A DNA stretch of 64,000 nt from Staphylococcus debuckii. Its GTDB lineage: Bacteria > Bacillota > Bacilli > Staphylococcales > Staphylococcaceae. The position numbers and the translations under genes were made by a program. The notes below the pieces were generated by a model. The model had not been told where the DNA came from, did not search any database, and saw only the letters and a list, made by a program, of their open reading frames with translations. The stretch covers positions 2,418,001 through 2,482,000 of the forward strand of contig NZ_CP033460.1 of assembly GCF_003718735.1 (NCBI RefSeq), written 5' to 3'. Each line of letters starts with the position of its first letter. Within the stretch, counting starts at the first letter, position 1. Of the stretch, positions 61,168-64,000 are shown piece after piece.

Positions 61168-61373
61168 GTTGAAAAACACCTCGGTTTCATTTATTCACTT
61201 GTATTATACGCTCATCTCCTTGTCATCATAGTCTTTAGAGGCACTGTTCACGAAACGTTGCGATTTCCAAAGCTTTCTTTCACGAAGTGTAAAAATAGTA
61301 CTTTACATATACTTTATGTACCGAGTATAATAAATATATCTTAAAAACAGAAAGAGAAAGAAGGATTTTTAAA

Positions 61374-62000
61374 ATGTCTCAAGTACTTTATATTACTGCA
61401 CACCCACTCAATGAAATGGTTTCTAATTCGATGGCCGTGGGTAAGGCGTTTATCGAAAGTTATGAAGAAGCGCATCCGGATGATGAAGTGGTGCATATTG
61501 ATTTATTTAAAGATGAGGTTCCGGAAATTGACGCGGATGTGTTCTCTGGATGGGGCAAGTTGCAGTCTGGCGAATCTTTGTCTGAGGTTGAGCAACATAA
61601 GGTCAGCCGCTTAGCTGAATTGGTTGATCAGTTTGTGGCTGCGGATAAGTATGTGATTGTGACGCCAATGTGGAATTTATCGTTTCCTCCTGCTGTGAAG
61701 CGTTATTTTGATGCGGTTTCAATCGCTGGCAAATCGTTTAAATATACTTCTGAGGGTCCTCAAGGTTTATTGACTGATAAAACTGCGTTGCATATCCAAT
61801 CTCGTGGCGGCTTCTATAGTGAAGGTCCTGCAGCGGATATGGAAATGGGCGATCGTTATATTCGTACGATTTTCACTTTCATGGGTGTGCCGAAGTATCG
61901 TTTAATCGCTGTAGAAGGTCATAATAAGGTTCCTGAAAAAGCTGAAGAGATTAAATTGAATGCGATTCAACAAGCGGAATCTTTTGCGATAGAATTTTAA
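61374..62000 (+). CDS. azoR: FMN-dependent NADH-azoreductase
   Basis: 208 aa flavodoxin-fold enzyme (AcpD/AzoR) reducing azo bonds and quinones. It has [20 protein letters not shown] at the N-terminus, the [23 protein letters not shown] loop and [12 protein letters not shown]. Length equals staphylococcal AzoR proteins. AGAAAGAAGGA lies before the ATG. A terminator at 62058-62090 follows. Confidence 0.93.
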   Translation: MSQVLYITAHPLNEMVSNSMAVGKAFIESYEEAHPDDEVVHIDLFKDEVPEIDADVFSGWGKLQSGESLSEVEQHKVSRLAELVDQFVAADKYVIVTPMWNLSFPPAVKRYFDAVSIAGKSFKYTSEGPQGLLTDKTALHIQSRGGFYSEGPAADMEMGDRYIRTIFTFMGVPKYRLIAVEGHNKVPEKAEEIKLNAIQQAESFAIEF

Positions 62001-62016
62001 TAGGTGAATAAGTGGA

Positions 62017-62057
62017 GGCGGGAAGGAAAATTATTTCGTTGTTCCGCTGCGCCAAGG
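62017..62057. repeat. GGCGGGAA-AATTATTTC hairpin
   Basis: GCGGgAA pairs with TTCCGC around a GGAAAATTATTTCGTTG core. It resembles the GAAATAAT hairpins at 21988-22040 and 30112-30165. Confidence 0.45.
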
Positions 62058-62090
62058 GCTAGGATGATTTAAATCCTAGTTCTTTTTTTG
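62058..62090 (+). terminator. azoR terminator
   Basis: CTAGGAT pairs with ATCCTAG around TGATTTAA and is followed by TTCTTTTTTTG. Confidence 0.85.
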
Positions 62091-62184
62091 TGGATGAATA
62101 TTTGTGGGGTCGTGGTTAGGGGATAGTGCTGGTAGATGGCGGGTTGATGAGTGGTGGGGAGTGGGGTGAAGGTCGTGAGGGCCT

Positions 62185-62353
62185 AACTGTCGAGGCTCAC
62201 GACATCCGCTTATACAGTTTCGGGCCGAACTGTCGAGGCTCGCAACCTCCGCTTATACAGTTTCAGACCTAACTGTCGAGGCTCGCGACCGCCGCCTATA
62301 CAGTTTGGGGCCTATGTGTCTAGGCTCGCGACCGCCGCCTATACAGTCCTCCC
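62185..62353. repeat. Tandem 43-bp GC-rich palindromic repeat array, four units
   Basis: Units start AACTGTCGAGGCTCRC at 62185, 62228 and 62271 and ATGTGTCTAGGCTCGC at 62314, an exact 43-bp period, each ending CTATACAGTTT or a variant. AACTGT and ACAGTT are inverted arms 23 nt apart within a unit and only 8 nt apart across unit junctions. GC content is far above the neighbourhood. No ORF fits. Confidence 0.95.
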
Positions 62354-62405
62354 ATCCTTCTCCGCCTTCCCCGACTCAGCCGCCTCAACCTACTCGCCCC
62401 ACCCA

Positions 62406-62505
62406 TCTATAACAAGCAAAACGCCCACAACGCTGACAATATGTACTCTCCCCTAAAATATTCAACTTCAGGAGTACATTATCACAGCGCTCTGGACGTT
62501 TTTTT
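62406..62505. terminator. Large branched hairpin, bidirectional terminator
   Basis: AAACGcCC...CGCTG...GTACTC pairs with GAGTAC...CAGCG...GGaCGTTT in nested order, followed by TTTTTTATTG on the plus strand. It adjoins the stop of the CDF gene. Confidence 0.7.
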
Positions 62506-63463
62506 ATTGCTCATGTTCAAATTGTTCGAAATAATTTTCATCTAAATGGTTCAAATCTAAATGTTCGATTTGCAAGGTAGTATGGTGTAAACCGTACTTC
62601 GTTTTTAGCAATTGCTCTAGTTGATTGATGATTTGGTAAGCGTCTTGACTGCTTGTGCTATCTAAAACGACATGTGCAGAAAGCGAGTATTGGTCAGAAG
62701 TGACGCTCCACAGGTGGAACTCATGCACATCTATGACGCGGTCTGCTTTTTTCATATCGGCAATGATTTGATCGACATCGAGTCCAGCTGGAACAGAGGC
62801 CATCAATATCATCCAAGCATTCTTCAAGATTTTATAGCCGCCATTCAATAAAATCGCTGAAATCACAATACTCAAAATCGGGTCGATAATTTGAATGCCG
62901 GTTAATTTAATCAAGACAACTGCGACAATGACGCCCACTGAATTCAACAAATCACCGAAGAAGTGCCATAAAGCACTTTGAATATTAATGTTGTCTTCGG
63001 ATTTCAATGAATTGTACAACAGCCATGTCAGTACAATGTTGACAATCAAGCCAATGACTGCCACTACCAGCATAATTCCGTCTTCAATCGGTTTAGGATA
63101 AATGATGCGCATTACCGCTTCATACAATATCCATAGTGAAATGACGACGAGTGCTAAGCCGTTTAAAAATGCTGCGATGACTTCTAACCGCAAGTATCCA
63201 TATGTGAAGCGATTTGTTGGTGCTTTGCTCGCAAAATAAATAGCGAGCATTGATAAACTTAGTGCTAAAACGTCACTCAACATATGGAATGAGTCTGACA
63301 GTAATGCTAACGAATTAGAAACTAAACCGCCGACAAATTCTACGATGGTAAAAATCAAGGTGATGATTAATGAGGCCCATAGTGTCCGCTTCGAACTTTG
63401 CTGAACTTTACGATGTTCAACATGATGAAAATAATAGTTTCGAGAATAATTTCTAACCATCAT
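62504..63463 (-). CDS. Cation diffusion facilitator (CzcD/ZitB-like zinc exporter)
   Basis: 319 aa, six membrane segments with a cytoplasmic C-terminal domain. Metal-site motif SDSFHMLSDVLAL in helix 2 (H-x-x-x-D) and HFFGDLLNS in helix 5; the N-terminus contains YYFHHVEH. CDF proteins export Zn(II), and sometimes Co or Cd, in exchange for protons. It complements the zinc-uptake genes elsewhere in the window. No adjacent CzrA-type regulator is seen. Confidence 0.92.
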   Translation of the reverse strand: MMVRNYSRNYYFHHVEHRKVQQSSKRTLWASLIITLIFTIVEFVGGLVSNSLALLSDSFHMLSDVLALSLSMLAIYFASKAPTNRFTYGYLRLEVIAAFLNGLALVVISLWILYEAVMRIIYPKPIEDGIMLVVAVIGLIVNIVLTWLLYNSLKSEDNINIQSALWHFFGDLLNSVGVIVAVVLIKLTGIQIIDPILSIVISAILLNGGYKILKNAWMILMASVPAGLDVDQIIADMKKADRVIDVHEFHLWSVTSDQYSLSAHVVLDSTSSQDAYQIINQLEQLLKTKYGLHHTTLQIEHLDLNHLDENYFEQFEHEQ

Positions 63464-63546
63464 TTTCCCTCCCTTTTATATATTCATTATGTAATACAAC
63501 GTTTGTGCTCTCCCCCACGGCGAACACAAACGCTTCCAAACTCTAG

Positions 63547-64000
63547 TTAATCGTGATTCACGCCCCACAACGCTGTTTCACATGTTTTAATAATACGTTT
63601 TAAGACTGCAATACGTGCTGATTTCTTATGGTCAGCCGGTACGATATACCAAGGTGCGTGTGAAGAATCTGTTTTTTGAATCATATCTGCACTCGCTTCA
63701 AGGTATAAATCCCATTTATCGCGATTGCGCCAATCTTCATCAGTAATCTTCCATTGCTTATCTGGATTAACTTCTCTGGCTTTAAAGCGTTCTAGTTGGA
63801 TATCTTTATCCAAGCTCAAGAAGAATTTCAAAATAATGGCACCTTCATCGGTCCACATTTTTTCAAAATCATTAATTTCATGATAGGCGCGCTGCCATTC
63901 ATCAACCGTCGCAAACCCTTCCACACGTTCTACAAGGACACGGCCATACCAGCTGCGGTCGAACATTTCAATGTGGCCAGTACGCGGCATATCTCTAGCA
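63547..64000 (-). CDS. Polyphosphate kinase 2 family protein, N-terminus off the window
   Basis: The frame is open to the right edge, leaving the C-terminal 150 residues. PPK2 marks are present: RDMPRTGHIEMFDRSWYGRV, LVERVEGF, KFFLSLDKDIQLERFKAREV, WKITDEDWRNRDKW and APWYIVPADHKKSARI. PPK2 enzymes transfer phosphate between polyphosphate and nucleotides; the missing N-terminus would hold the Walker A loop. Confidence 0.88.
   Translation of the reverse strand, partial: ARDMPRTGHIEMFDRSWYGRVLVERVEGFATVDEWQRAYHEINDFEKMWTDEGAIILKFFLSLDKDIQLERFKAREVNPDKQWKITDEDWRNRDKWDLYLEASADMIQKTDSSHAPWYIVPADHKKSARIAVLKRIIKTCETALWGVNHD

Overview
The window reads as chromosome of a low-GC Gram-positive coccus of the genus Staphylococcus. 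The evidence is the gntRKP, cidR-cidABC, capABC, class 3 fbp, relP, clpL, sdaAB/sdaAA, azoR and srtA set in staphylococcal form. A lacR/lacP/lacH lactose system resembling that of S. xylosus, rather than the tagatose-6-phosphate PTS route of S. aureus, points to a coagulase-negative species; the S. carnosus/simulans group is a guess. I see no rRNA, tRNA, phage, insertion sequence or CRISPR. Two genes run off the window edges (1-198 and 63547-64000).

Layout. 1-2.6 kb: a C-terminal fragment, an M20 hydrolase and an unrecognised protein. 2.6-6.4 kb: gluconate operon gntRKP with operator, promoter and CcpA (cre) sites. 6.4-18.3 kb: PaiB-like protein, ClpL with a long leader, RelP alarmone synthetase, a Zur-boxed COG0523 GTPase, FUSC protein, acetolactate decarboxylase, ABM monooxygenase, MFS transporter. 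18.8-21.7 kb: DedA protein and fructose-1,6-bisphosphatase. 22-27.5 kb: lactose genes. 27.7-29.7 kb: YbjQ protein, zinc-binding lipoprotein with a Zur box, small GNAT. 30.1-36.5 kb: heterodimeric ABC exporter, 2-hydroxyacid dehydrogenase, two flavin oxidoreductases, a 58-aa membrane peptide. 36.7-39.9 kb: serine dehydratase, a 5'-truncated PfoR-like remnant, an LPEAG wall-anchored protein. 40-46.3 kb: LacI regulator, hydrolase, nickel transporter, AzlCD, thioesterase, acetyltransferase, amidohydrolase. 46.3-50.5 kb: cid locus. 50.7-54.6 kb: YknXYZ-like ABC system with a divergent YknW-like partner. 54.6-64 kb: esterase, Ogt, a frame-disrupted micro-ORF, capABC, bioB with BirA box, sortase A, two small membrane proteins, azoreductase, CDF transporter, PPK2.

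Themes. Exact cre matches sit before gntR, gntP, the MFS gene, fbp, lacP and cidA, so much of the window appears to be under carbon catabolite control. Two Zur-type boxes link the GTPase and the zinc lipoprotein in one zinc-limitation response. LPXTG-type biology appears twice: sortase A and an LPEAG substrate.

The most unusual structures are non-coding. Tandem arrays of 41, 42 and 43 bp units (about four helical turns), each unit carrying an inverted repeat, lie in intergenic regions near 10.66, 21.75, 29.86 and 62.19 kb, with a single related copy near 0.29 kb. Families of look-alike terminator hairpins (GAGACA/GGGACA stems) and a 24-bp repeat shared by two intergenic regions are also present. 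All calls are from reading the sequence; no database search was run.
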